Shown: in pieces, positions 35,434 to 44,369 of the stretch | Position numbering within the stretch: position 1 is the first letter of the stretch | How the letters are laid out: every line of letters starts with the position of its first letter | Notes under the pieces: model-generated | Database searches by the model: none | What the model saw: the letters and a program-made list of their open reading frames with translations, nothing else | What the model was told of the DNA's origin: nothing | Program-made: the position numbers and the translations under genes | Assembly: GCA_963791805.1 (NCBI GenBank) | Contig: CAWBTU010000006.1 | Span: 1,302,001-1,366,000 of the forward strand | Length of the DNA stretch: 64,000 bases | From: JACMJL01 sp963791805 | GTDB taxonomy: Bacteria; Bacillota; Clostridia; Clostridiales; Clostridiaceae | Direction of reading: 5' to 3'

Positions 35434-36711
35434 ATGAAGGTAGTAATAATCGGCGGAGGGTGGTCTGGAGTTGCTGCTGCAATAACTGCAAAAAAGGCAG
35501 GAGCCCAGGTTTCACTCTTTGAGAAAACAGATATGCTTTTAGGTCTTGGCAATGTAGGTGGAATAATGAGAAACAATGGCAGGTATACAGCAACAGAAGA
35601 AATGATTTCTTTAGGTGGGGGTGATTTGTTTACTATTACTGATAAAAACTCAAGGCATAAAGATATAAGTTTTCCTGGACATAAAAACGCTTGGCTATAT
35701 GATGTTAATAAAATTGAAGCAGAAACAAAAAGGTACTTAGAGGTTCTAGGAATTCAATTGAATCTAGTAGCCAGGGTAGTAGATGTAAAAAAAGAAATGA
35801 ATAAAATAAAAGGCATATATCTAAGCGATGGAAGTTTTGTTTCCGGAGATGTATTTGTAGAGACCACAGGAAGTACAGGTCCTATGGGCAATTGCTTAAA
35901 GTATGGTAATGGTTGTTCCATGTGTGTACTAAGATGTCCTGCTTTTGGCCCAAGAGTAAGTATAAGCGGTAGGGCAGGTGTTGATGATCTTCAAGGCGAA
36001 CGAGAAAATGATGTGTTTGGTGCATTTAGCGGTTCCTGCAAACTTTCAAAGGATACTCTATCAAAAGAGATTGTTGATGAACTAGATGAAAAGGGAGTAG
36101 TTGTACTAAAAATACCTGAAGAAGATGTAAACTTTGATAAGCTGAAAACAAAAGTATGCCAACAGTATGCGCTTAAGGAATTTGCAGAGAATGTAATACT
36201 TCTTGATACGGGACATGCAAAGCTTATGACAACCTATTATCCATTGGAAAAGCTTAGAAAAATTAAAGGCATGGAAAATGCAAAATATGTAGACCCATAT
36301 GCAGGAGGAAAAGGAAACTCTATAAGGTACTTATCTGTAGCACCAAGAAGTGACGATATGAAAGTAAAAGGACTAGATAATTTATTTGTAGGTGGAGAGA
36401 AGAGTGGTCTTTTTGTAGGACATACAGAAGCAATACTTACAGGCTCATTAGCAGGACATAACGCAGTGAGGAACTACCTTGGCATGCCATTGCTAATCCT
36501 TCCTAAAACCCTTGCTGTAGGAGATATTATAGCCTATGCAAATGAGATGATGAAAACTAAAAAGGGCAGAAGAGATAGATATACCTTTGCAGGAGCAAGC
36601 TACTTTAAAAGGATGCAGGAATTAGGACTATATACTACTGATGTGGATGAAATAAAAAGTAGGGTAGACAAAGTTAATCTAAGAGGGATTATGGAGCAGA
36701 AATTGATATAA
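35434..36711 (+). CDS. FAD-dependent oxidoreductase, GidA/TrmFO-like fold
   Basis: 425 residues. The N-terminal dinucleotide-binding motif VVIIGGGWSGVAAAITAKKAG is followed by FEK. A cysteine cluster (CLKYGNGCSMCVLRCPAFGP, about residues 155-175) may bind Fe-S or act in redox chemistry. The C-terminal FAD contact is NLFVGGEKSGLFVGHTEA. Not a true TrmFO, whose motifs differ. ATG 35434 behind GGAGGGG. 24 bp after the split reductase gene, so in the uninterrupted state the two form an operon passing electrons from NAD(P)H through the reductase; substrate unknown. Confidence 0.8.
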   Translation: MKVVIIGGGWSGVAAAITAKKAGAQVSLFEKTDMLLGLGNVGGIMRNNGRYTATEEMISLGGGDLFTITDKNSRHKDISFPGHKNAWLYDVNKIEAETKRYLEVLGIQLNLVARVVDVKKEMNKIKGIYLSDGSFVSGDVFVETTGSTGPMGNCLKYGNGCSMCVLRCPAFGPRVSISGRAGVDDLQGERENDVFGAFSGSCKLSKDTLSKEIVDELDEKGVVVLKIPEEDVNFDKLKTKVCQQYALKEFAENVILLDTGHAKLMTTYYPLEKLRKIKGMENAKYVDPYAGGKGNSIRYLSVAPRSDDMKVKGLDNLFVGGEKSGLFVGHTEAILTGSLAGHNAVRNYLGMPLLILPKTLAVGDIIAYANEMMKTKKGRRDRYTFAGASYFKRMQELGLYTTDVDEIKSRVDKVNLRGIMEQKLI

Positions 36712-36712
36712 G

Positions 36713-36737
36713 GGTGCCAGGCACGTGACAAGTGACA
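36713..36737. repeat. 25-bp repeat copy 1, just after a stop codon
   Basis: Identical over 25 bp to 41090-41114. Begins with the palindrome GTGCCAGGCAC and ends in GTGACAAGTGACA. Lies 1 bp after the TAA of the FAD oxidoreductase and directly before its terminator. Confidence 0.85.
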
Positions 36738-36738
36738 A

Positions 36739-36777
36739 AAAGGATTCAGTTTGACAAAAGGCTGAATCTTTTTTTAT
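36739..36777 (+). terminator. Terminator of the FAD oxidoreductase gene
   Basis: AAGGATTCAG / CTGAATCTTT, 12-nt loop, then a T run. Confidence 0.75.
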
Positions 36778-36935
36778 TTGTATTACTCCTTATGGATAAT
36801 TAACATCTGAAATTTTATAAAAATAAGGAATTCTTCATGTAAAAACAGAAAAACATACTGGAAACTAATCCCACTGCAATTACTGAATTAAAATACGTGT
36901 CGAAAACAGTAAAATCAAGAGAAAGTTTTCAGAAA

Positions 36936-36987
36936 GGTGACACATATTGTGTTAGAATATATACAACTTGGGTAAAATAGTGTCACC
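36936..36987. promoter_or_regulatory. Inverted repeat, candidate activator-binding site
   Basis: GGTGACAC (36936-36943) and GTGTCACC (36980-36987) are exact complements 36 bp apart, 160-210 bp upstream of a sigma-54-type promoter. That distance suits an enhancer-binding protein. The rest of 36780-37300 holds no gene. Confidence 0.45.
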
Positions 36988-37146
36988 ATGTAAACGATTT
37001 GTTACCAAGGATATAAATTTAATGATAAGGGTTTTTAATAATTTCTAAAGCATCATAATTTTAAGTTAGCATAGTAGTACCCTTAAACTACCTTATGTCA
37101 ACATTATTGGTGAAAAAAAGAATATTAAGTTATAAAAAATGAAAAG

Positions 37147-37163
37147 TTGGCATAAATTTTGCT
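37147..37163 (+). promoter_or_regulatory. Sigma-54 (-24/-12) promoter of the molybdopterin operon
   Basis: TTGGCATAAATTTTGCT has GG and GC exactly 10 bp apart and matches the TGGCAY-N5-TTGCW consensus. It is about 140 bp upstream of the molybdopterin oxidoreductase start. Confidence 0.6.
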
Positions 37164-37301
37164 ACAAGTTAATTGTGGGATAAAACAATGAAAAGCTTTA
37201 CGATGTATAAAGAATCTAATTTAATTGCTAATATAATTTGTATTGATTCATAATCTGAGTATACAAGTTATATAGCGTCCATATTTTAAGGGGGAAATCG
37301 A

Positions 37302-39611
37302 ATGGGAGAATGGAAAAAGACCCAATGTAACATGTGCGGAATTAGCTGCGGGTTGGAGATGGAAGTAGAAAACAACAAAATTGTAAATGTAAGACCCGAC
37401 AAAGATAGTCCTAGGTCTAAAGGCTATTGCTGTCGAAAAGGCAGAGCTGCAAAGTACTACGTGGATAATGTAGATAGATTAGACTATCCTTTAAAGCGGG
37501 TGGGAGACGAATTTGTCAGAATTTCTTGGGACCAGGCCTTCAAAGAAATAGGAGAAAAAGCAAATGCTGTTTTAAAAGAGCATGGTCCTCGTTCTTTTGC
37601 TCTTTGCGGAGCTGCTTTAGGTTCAGGTCAGGCTAATTTGGCAATTGGAAAACCTTTATTAGACGCAATTGGATCACAGTATATTTACAATCCAGTAGGT
37701 ATAGAATTTATGGGCAACTGGTGGAGTCACGGTAAAATTTTAGGAGATCAAAACTTTTTTGTTGAACCGGATGAAGGACAAGCAGAAGTATTGATTTTTT
37801 GGGGAAGTAACTCATATGTAGCTCATAATTTTCCTGAATCAAGACGTACTATAAGAAAGTTTTCAGAGGATCCAGACAAAATGATAATCGTTGTAGATCC
37901 ACGTGTGTCAGAAACAGCACGTATGGCGGATATGCATATTGCACCTCGCACAGGCTCAGACTCATTACTTATACGTGCAATGATTACTATTATCATTGAA
38001 AAAGGCTGGCAGAATCAGAAGTTTATAGATGAACACGTAAGTGATTTCAATAAGGTAAAACCATGGTTTGAAGGCTTTGATGTAAAAGAAGCTCTTAGTG
38101 TATGTGAAGTTCCATATGAGCAGATAGAGGAATATTGCAGGATACTTACTACTCGCAAATGGGGAATGCATCAGGATCTTGGTATATTCTGTGGGCGTAA
38201 TAATACACTTAACAGTTATTTGTTAATCACACTTATGGCAATCTGCGGAATGCTTTTAGTTCCTGGTGGAAACACTGTAGCTGATGGCTATGCTGACAAA
38301 GGACCAACAGTCCATGAGGAAGATCCTAAAATTTGGAGAACTTTAGAAAATGGACGTTTTCCTGTTCTTGGTGCTTATCCAACAGGAATCTTGCCTTCTG
38401 AAATTATGAGTAAAAACCCTGAGCATTTACGTGTGATATTTAATTCCACATGCAATCCGGTTCGCTCATTTCCTGATTCAAAGGCACAGGAATAAGCCTT
38501 TAAGAGTTTAGACCTTTTTGTGTGTATAGATGTCTGCATGACTGAAACAGCAAGATGTGCTGATTATGTACTTCCTGGTAAGACTGGCTATGAAGGATAT
38601 GAATTCAATCTTTTCCAGGCTACTTACCCTGAAGTCACTGCTCAATTGAAACAACCAGTAATTGGACAGATTGCAGAGCGTAAAGAAGACTCGGATATAT
38701 GGCTAGGGATTGCTGATGCCATGGGTCTTATTCCAGAACTTCCAGACAGTTTATACAAGGCGGCAGAAGAAGCTGTTGCTAATAATGATCGTATACCATA
38801 TTTCTTTAAACTGATTAAGTATGTTGCAGGGCACAGAAAATATTTCAAAGCTTTGCCATTAATTATTGCAAAAACTATGGGTAAAGCAATGGGTTCCTCA
38901 GCAAAATCAATTATGTGGGCAGCCTTAATGACTTCTCCTATGGCCGGTACTGGAAAGGTAGAACGTGCTGGATTCAAACATAATGGTAAGCACAAGATAC
39001 TTCAAAGAATACCAAAGCTTAAAGATCTTTGCCTAATGGATGTTGTATTTCAGGCAGTTGATGAGCATCCAGAAGGTGTAGTAGTTGGTATAGCTGAGCG
39101 TGAAAGTAATCTTAAAGAACATGTAACTCATAAGGACAAAAAATTCCATCTTTATTGCGATGAAATTAATAACTTCTTAAAGAAGATTACTCCTGAAAAA
39201 GAAGAGGCAGAATTGACTTTAAACAAAGAGTTCCCAATGGTTCTCAGCGCAGGTAGACACTCTGATGATGGACATAACTCAACTATGAGAAACCCAGAAA
39301 CCTATAAGTACCGTCAGCCATATGCAGTAGCTATAAATCCTGAAGATGCAGATGAAATGGGAATCAAAGATGGTGATAATGTAAAAGTTACTACCAAAGC
39401 TGGTTCACTTGTAATACCAGTAGAATATACCTATCAGGCAGCAAGGGGTTATGTACTTATACCTCATCATTTTGGATTTAAATTTAACGGAAAAACAGAT
39501 GGTGTTGGTATAAATGAACTAACAAGTGCAGAAGACATTGATGAATTAACAGGAAACCCTTTTTACCGTTACGTGCCTTGCCGTGTGGAATTAGTTAAGG
39601 AGGCGATATAA
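37302..39611 (+). pseudogene. Molybdopterin-dependent oxidoreductase with an in-frame TAA
   Basis: Member of the DMSO reductase superfamily with bis-MGD and one [4Fe-4S] cluster (Cys9, 12, 16 and 44). About 769 codons: MGEWKKTQCNMCGISCG at the start, QANLAIGKPLLDAIGSQ, the cofactor loop VEVLIFWGSNSY-like region, TETARCADYVLPG, and a C-terminal molydopterin-binding domain (SAGRHSDDGHN...). A TAA at 38493-38495 splits the gene after SKAQE; the same frame continues AFKSLDLFVCIDV without loss, so GAA or AAA to TAA is the simplest cause. No Sec or Cys of formate dehydrogenase type is visible at the expected loop (GNWWSHGKILGDQ), so formate oxidation is unlikely; the substrate is unknown. It forms an operon with 39613 (1 bp gap). 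Confidence 0.85.
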
Positions 39612-39612
39612 C

Positions 39613-41088
39613 ATGGAAAACGTAAGCATTATAATGAATGGCAGTAACCTGACCGTTGCTGCTGGCAGCACTATTCTTGAAGCGGCAAAAGCCAATGGAA
39701 TCAGAATCCCAACTCTATGTAAATATAAGGACCTAGCCCCAAAGGCAAGATGCCGTGTGTGTATAGTTGAAGTTGATGGTTCTGATGATTTTAAACTTTC
39801 CTGCGCAGTAAAGGTAACTGAGGGAATGGTAATTAACACTGATACACCTGCTATTATAAACGCAAGAAAAGCTACTATAGAAAAGATGTTTGAGTATCAC
39901 TCCGTGGATTGCAACCACTGTATGAGAATCGGTAGCACTAAGGCTGGAGACCTAGACCGCGAATTCTGCGAATCTTGCTTCTTCTGCGACTGTGTACGTG
40001 AAGGATTTTGTGAATTACAAGCATTATCTTGGGAATACAAAGTGGACCAGCTTCCATTTGAAATAAAAGCGGACACTTATGAATTGGATGGGTCTTTGGA
40101 ATCTGTTATACGTAACCCAAACAAATGTGTAAAGTGCTGGCGTTGTGTAGAAGTATGCGGCAAGGTACAAACAGTAAATGTTTTGGAACTTTTGAAACTG
40201 GAAACTGGAAATATTCTTTCACCAGTAGGAGGTAAATCTCTAAAGGAAAGCCCATGCGTAAGATGTGGCAGATGTGTAGATATTTGCCCAACTGGTGGCG
40301 TGTATATGATGGAGCACAAGGATAAGTTGATTTATTATGCACATAAGTATGGTATAACTACAGTGGCACAAATTGGACCAAGTATCATAGATGAACTTGA
40401 AAAGTTATTTAAGATGGAAGCAGGCAAATTGAGTCCAGAACTTATAGCATCAGGTCTTCGAAAAATTGGTGTTGATTATGTTGTAACAGATGATTTTGCG
40501 CTTGCAAAAGCTGAAAAATCCGTTGAAAAAGTGTTAGATGAAAAGTTAAGTAATAATTCTGGAACTGTGATTATTACAAATAGCTTTGGAGCACAGAACT
40601 TTGTTAATGGTTCATTCCAAGACCTTAAGGATAGTATGCTTATCTATGATTCTGTACAGCAAGCTTTTGGAAAATACGTTAAATCAGAATTTGCAGAAAC
40701 TAAAGGATTAGCTAAGAAGGATATACGTACTATTTCAATCTCCAATAATAACGAAAATGGAGCTGAGGCACAAGAACTTGGTAGCGTTGATTTTTCACTT
40801 AATGCAAGAGAGTTGTACAGAATATTTCTTAGAAGCGGCGTAAACATGAAAACTTACCGTCCGTCTGAGCTTAATACTTTTGGAACTGAAGAAATATCTT
40901 CAAAGTATGAAAAATTGTTTAAAAATATAACATGGACCTTGGATAAGCAATACGAGGAAGTTGAACTTAATGTTGAAGGCAAGGTAGTTAAGGCTGCAAT
41001 TGCAAAAAACCTTGGACAGTGTCGTTATCTTTTAGAACAGGTTAGTAATGGAAACTCACCATATTCAGTGATCAGATTAAATGCTTAA
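39613..41088 (+). CDS. Hydrogenase-like Fe-S electron-transfer protein lacking H-cluster ligands
   Basis: 491 residues. N-terminal plant-type [2Fe-2S] domain (Cys36, 47, 50, 64). A His-Cys cluster region (HSVDCNHC...CESCFFCDC) has more cysteines than usual. Two [4Fe-4S] motifs follow (CVKCWRCVEVC, CVRCGRCVDIC). From about residue 240 the sequence follows the [FeFe]-hydrogenase catalytic fold (TTVAQIGPSI, GLRKIGVDYVVTDDFALA, LNARELYRIFLRSGV). All three H-cluster loops are gone: TSCCPxW is TNSFGAQN, PCxxK is NNNENGA, and the chain ends at YSVIRLNA, where the last CxxGC loop should begin. It is therefore an electron-transfer partner of the molybdopterin subunit, not a hydrogenase. Confidence 0.85.
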   Translation: MENVSIIMNGSNLTVAAGSTILEAAKANGIRIPTLCKYKDLAPKARCRVCIVEVDGSDDFKLSCAVKVTEGMVINTDTPAIINARKATIEKMFEYHSVDCNHCMRIGSTKAGDLDREFCESCFFCDCVREGFCELQALSWEYKVDQLPFEIKADTYELDGSLESVIRNPNKCVKCWRCVEVCGKVQTVNVLELLKLETGNILSPVGGKSLKESPCVRCGRCVDICPTGGVYMMEHKDKLIYYAHKYGITTVAQIGPSIIDELEKLFKMEAGKLSPELIASGLRKIGVDYVVTDDFALAKAEKSVEKVLDEKLSNNSGTVIITNSFGAQNFVNGSFQDLKDSMLIYDSVQQAFGKYVKSEFAETKGLAKKDIRTISISNNNENGAEAQELGSVDFSLNARELYRIFLRSGVNMKTYRPSELNTFGTEEISSKYEKLFKNITWTLDKQYEEVELNVEGKVVKAAIAKNLGQCRYLLEQVSNGNSPYSVIRLNA

Positions 41089-41089
41089 T

Positions 41090-41114
41090 GGTGCCAGGCA
41101 CGTGACAAGTGACA
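41090..41114. repeat. 25-bp repeat copy 2, just after a stop codon
   Basis: Identical to 36713-36737; begins 1 bp after the TAA of the hydrogenase-like gene and precedes its terminator. Confidence 0.85.
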
Positions 41115-41123
41115 TCTTACAAT

Positions 41124-41176
41124 AAAAGCTGGTTCATCAATGAAATTACATTTGATGAACTAGCTTTTCCTTTTAT
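41124..41176 (+). terminator. Terminator of the molybdopterin operon
   Basis: AAAAGCTGGTTCATCAA / TTTGATGAACTAGCTTTT, 10-nt loop, then CCTTTTATTT. Confidence 0.9.
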
Positions 41177-41330
41177 TTAATGCAAGGTACAGAACTTGAT
41201 ATAAAGTGTACAACTCTTTATAATATTTACAAGATGCTGATCCTTATATGGTATTGCAGAGAATCCATTATAGTGATTTAATAGATGGTGAGTAATTATT
41301 GAACATCATTATGTAATTGGAGGTTTATCA

Positions 41331-41921
41331 ATGCAAGAAAATTTAAGAATTAATGTAAAATTAAACTTAAAAGACATAAGAAGTTATAGCAACTCTAAAG
41401 TACTTAAAAATATCTTCAATATAATATTTGTTATTTTGATAGGATTAATAGCTATGTCTACAATTCTTATGATGATAGGAGAAATTTTATTAAGCCAAAA
41501 TTTTATTACAAAAATGAATACATTTTTAATTTTTACTTTATTGTTTCTGTTCATTTTAGTTATTCAGAGCTTACCAGTTTTTATTAGCTATATGTTAAAA
41601 CGGAGTAAGTTTAGAAAGAATAAGCAATTAGGTAATTTGTATTGTTATGAATTTATGGAGGATGGAATTAAGTGTGGCTCTTCAGATGGTAGTAGGCACG
41701 TTTCATGGACAGAGGTACTGAAAATCCAAGAACTAAAGCCCTGTTTTCTTATATGTACAGCGCAAAATAGTTTTTTAATTATCCCAAGGAGATGCTTTCA
41801 TAGTGCAGATGAGCTTGATATATTTTTTAATTTAATTAAAAATAAAGCTGATAGTGGTAAATTGAAATATAAAAAATATAAAACTCAAAAGTTTTCTCCA
41901 GATTGTGTTGATACATTATAA
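41331..41921 (+). CDS. YcxB-like membrane protein
   Basis: 196 residues. Two membrane helices (about 28-52 and 62-84), then a cytoplasmic domain with YEFMEDGIKCGSSDGSRHVSWTEVLKIQELK and FLIIPRRCFHSADELDIFFNLI, the YcxB pattern (strand-rich, PH-like). Function unknown. GGAGGT ribosome site and own terminator. Confidence 0.75.
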   Translation: MQENLRINVKLNLKDIRSYSNSKVLKNIFNIIFVILIGLIAMSTILMMIGEILLSQNFITKMNTFLIFTLLFLFILVIQSLPVFISYMLKRSKFRKNKQLGNLYCYEFMEDGIKCGSSDGSRHVSWTEVLKIQELKPCFLICTAQNSFLIIPRRCFHSADELDIFFNLIKNKADSGKLKYKKYKTQKFSPDCVDTL

Positions 41922-41931
41922 AATAAACATA

Positions 41932-41974
41932 AAAAATCACCTAAGCTAAATTTTGGCTAAGGTGATTTTTTTAT
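41932..41974. terminator. Bidirectional terminator between convergent genes
   Basis: AAAAATCACCTAAGC / GCTAAGGTGATTTTTTT, near-perfect stem with T runs usable on both strands. Confidence 0.88.
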
Positions 41975-42232
41975 TTATAAGTATTTATTTATTATATTGG
42001 ATTTATAATAATCTTTACCATGTACAATGCATTCTTCACAATTTTCCGTGCATTGTAGATTATTAAATGAAGTAACTTTGGAATTATCACAAACATTATC
42101 TAGGTTAAAATCAAAACATGCATTTTTTAATTCTACAATCACTACTTTCTTCTCAATATTATTATCCTTTTGTATTGAATCTTCAAGTCTTGTAGATAAC
42201 TCTGATATTTTTTCTAAATATGCTGTGTTCAT
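41975..42232 (-). CDS. Hypothetical 85-aa Cys-rich protein
   Basis: AGGAGGG precedes the minus-strand ATG at 42232. The N-terminal half is helical (LEKISELSTRLEDSIQKD). The C-terminal half has five cysteines, with CTENCEECIVHG resembling a metal-binding loop. No family recognised. Convergent with the YcxB gene, sharing its terminator. Confidence 0.55.
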   Translation of the reverse strand: MNTAYLEKISELSTRLEDSIQKDNNIEKKVVIVELKNACFDFNLDNVCDNSKVTSFNNLQCTENCEECIVHGKDYYKSNIINKYL

Positions 42233-42384
42233 TTTATTCCCTCCTAGAATTTATTATTTGTATTTTAACATATTGCAAGAGGATGTTATCATTAACACCG
42301 TAAACAGTGGGTATTTTGACGTGTATTAACAAGATAAGTTTACTTAAATAGTATATAATGTAATAAGTTCCTTTTATTTCACTA

Positions 42385-42414
42385 AGCACCAGCTAAATGC
42401 TGGTGCTATTTTTG
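42385..42414 (+). terminator. Terminator-like hairpin without an obvious upstream gene
   Basis: AGCACCAGC-TAAAT-GCTGGTGCT then ATTTTTG. Upstream 42240-42384 shows no frame, so it may end a small transcript or be a leftover of a lost gene. Confidence 0.6.
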
Positions 42415-42891
42415 TCATATCGGAGAGTAGATTGAACAGCACAGTAATTATAAAGTATTTTATAAATTCCATATTAAGTAAATTGGCTACTAAAATTATC
42501 AGGTAGAAATGCTATGAGTATATCAATTTTTGAATATTTATCTCTTTACTTTGAAAGCTGATTTCTATCCTCCATTTCAGGAGGCTCTTCCATCCATTTA
42601 TGCTTAATCATTATTTTTAGCAAAATCAAATGTATGTTTTGATATGAGAGTAAGTTTAGTGTGCAAATCGCTTCTCATATTTATCCAATCTTAGAATACA
42701 AAAAAATCTTACAAATGATAGGAAATCCAATAAGTGAAATTGAATGTAAATTTGTAGAGTCGAAATTTATTTTCAAATAATATATTTTTCATTTTAGTGG
42801 TATTATAAAATAGTAACTTTCACTTAAGTATAGGAAGTTAAATATAAATATTCTTAGAATAAATTAGCAAATGGTTTAAGGTGGTTTTGTA
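42415..42891 (+). other. Gene-poor stretch with one coding-like fragment
   Basis: About 480 bp with no full gene. A 39-codon open frame at 42661-42780 (VQIASHIYPILEYKKILQMI onward) has plausible composition but no ribosome site; it may be the tail of a decayed gene. The final 15 bp hold the ribosome site of the next gene (TTAAGGTGG). Confidence 0.35.
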
Positions 42892-43359
42892 ATGGGATAT
42901 AGTAGTATAGACTTAATTGATAAAGCTATAAGTATTGCAATTAGACGAAAGGCCATTTATGAAAAAGTTGGAACGGAAATAACCAATATTCCAACAATAA
43001 ATATAATGGTAAAGGTATTAATTAAAGAAGTAGATAAGAGTATTCAATATTATGAAGAATTAAAAAATCAAATTGGTGATGTTGAATTTGAAGAAATTGA
43101 TTTTGGAATATATGATAAAATATCATTTCTAATTTCTGAATTCAATAATAGATATTATGTTGGAGAAGTCAAAAATCCTAGAGACTTTTTTAAATTTTCA
43201 ATTAACTTAGAGAAGGATATATATTCATTACTTATTGATATACAAGGTAGACTTGTAAAAAACGCTAATGATGTATATACAAAAACATATAAAAGCTTAT
43301 CTGGCATCATCGAGAATAAGGCTAAACATATTGAAGCTTTGGAAAAGATGTTAAAATAA
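42892..43359 (+). CDS. Helical hypothetical protein with a truncated paralogue nearby
   Basis: 155 residues, predicted all-alpha (SIDLIDKAISIAIRRKAIYEKV, FSINLEKDIYSLLIDIQGRLV, IIENKAKHIEALEKMLK). No motif recognised. TTAAGGTGG ribosome site. The last ~50 codons recur nearly identically at 48148-48302, showing a past duplication in this area. Confidence 0.55.
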   Translation: MGYSSIDLIDKAISIAIRRKAIYEKVGTEITNIPTINIMVKVLIKEVDKSIQYYEELKNQIGDVEFEEIDFGIYDKISFLISEFNNRYYVGEVKNPRDFFKFSINLEKDIYSLLIDIQGRLVKNANDVYTKTYKSLSGIIENKAKHIEALEKMLK

Positions 43360-43613
43360 TTTGTGCTTAACACATATACTCAAAAAACTATAAAATAATT
43401 TCAATAATTACGCCATAAATCTATTTAAATAATTCTTCTCTAAGGTATTACTTGAAAATAGTTAATCAATTAGAGGTTTTTTTCTATATTAATAAGTGGC
43501 AATAAATTTGAAGACAACCATAGGATGTGATAGTGGATAAACTGGAACCTAGCAATGAATACTCACGAGGTATTTGTCGAAAAGTATAAAAAAATATTGA
43601 AATCGTTGTAAAT

Positions 43614-43787
43614 GCACAACAAAGAGGAGAAATCAGTGAAAATTTTCATGCAGAATTTATAGCTGCGTCTATATTATATTCCTTTAGAAATTTCTTTACT
43701 AGCGAGGATATCGGAGAAATAATTATGGATAGTAATAGTTTTAATTCTTACTACCTTATGGTGTCATATGGTATTTTCATTATAAAG
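43614..43787 (+). pseudogene. Possible TetR-regulator C-terminal remnant
   Basis: The frame reads AQQRGEISENFHAEFIAASILYSF and RNFFTSEDIGEIIMDSN, which resembles the ligand-binding C-terminus of TetR-type regulators (usual wording A-x-x-x-GEIR...FIA). No HTH-encoding part is found upstream, and the 3' end overlaps the convergent CBO0543 gene. Weak call. The interval 43360-43613 is otherwise empty apart from a weak CTCTAA/TTAGAG hairpin at 43438-43483. Confidence 0.3.
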
Positions 43788-44269
43788 AATAGAATATGAG
43801 GACTTATAAGTGCAATAATCCAAGCAAGTAGTGGTTTTTTATAATGAAGCACCGACATTGGAAACATTATAAAATTAAATATGGTAGTATACCATATGTT
43901 CCAGCCGTTATGGTATGTAAAATAACCCAATTTATTACTAATAAATTCTATTATAGTGTAAATAGCAACATAAAATGATATATAAGTAATGATTTTTGGG
44001 ATTTTCTTAGGAAAATTAGGAATAAACAACATTACTGTGCTTGGGTACACTGTTATACTAATCAATAAATCACTAAAGGTGTGATTTAATATTTTTGATT
44101 CATAAAGCCATAATGGATGATTATAAGTTAAAACTAGACAGACTACACTACTTAGAATAAAAAATAGGATAGTAGGATAGTATTTCTCCCAATTTATAGC
44201 AAATGCAAATAGATGAAGCTGAAAGAAGTATATGATACATATAGCACCTACCTTAAATATAGATTTCAT
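43751..44269 (-). CDS. CBO0543-family membrane protein (divergent copy)
   Basis: 172 residues, mostly membrane: about five hydrophobic segments, with YPSTVMLFIPNFPKK, GYFTYHNGWNIWYTTIFNF and LHYKKPLLAW, which fit the CBO0543 family of clostridial and bacillar membrane proteins. Function unknown. Third of three related genes in tandem on the minus strand. Confidence 0.65.
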   Translation of the reverse strand: MKSIFKVGAICIIYFFQLHLFAFAINWEKYYPTILFFILSSVVCLVLTYNHPLWLYESKILNHTFSDLLISITVYPSTVMLFIPNFPKKIPKIITYISFYVAIYTIIEFISNKLGYFTYHNGWNIWYTTIFNFIMFPMSVLHYKKPLLAWIIALISPHILFFIMKIPYDTIR

Positions 44270-44369
44270 TATCTTAATGATGAAGTTATTTTTCTAAATT
44301 AATATGCTTTAATTCAAGTTAGCTCTGTAAATATCATAAATTCTGAACTGAAATAAATTGCAGACTAAT

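Noticed and set aside
38493..38495. Selenocysteine insertion in the molybdopterin oxidoreductase
   Set aside because: The in-frame stop is TAA, not TGA, and lies far from the loop where Sec occurs in formate dehydrogenases.
40077..40342. Minus-strand open frames opposite the Fe-S clusters of the hydrogenase-like gene
   Set aside because: They lie entirely within a well-supported plus-strand gene, lack ribosome sites and encode low-complexity, non-conserved sequences.
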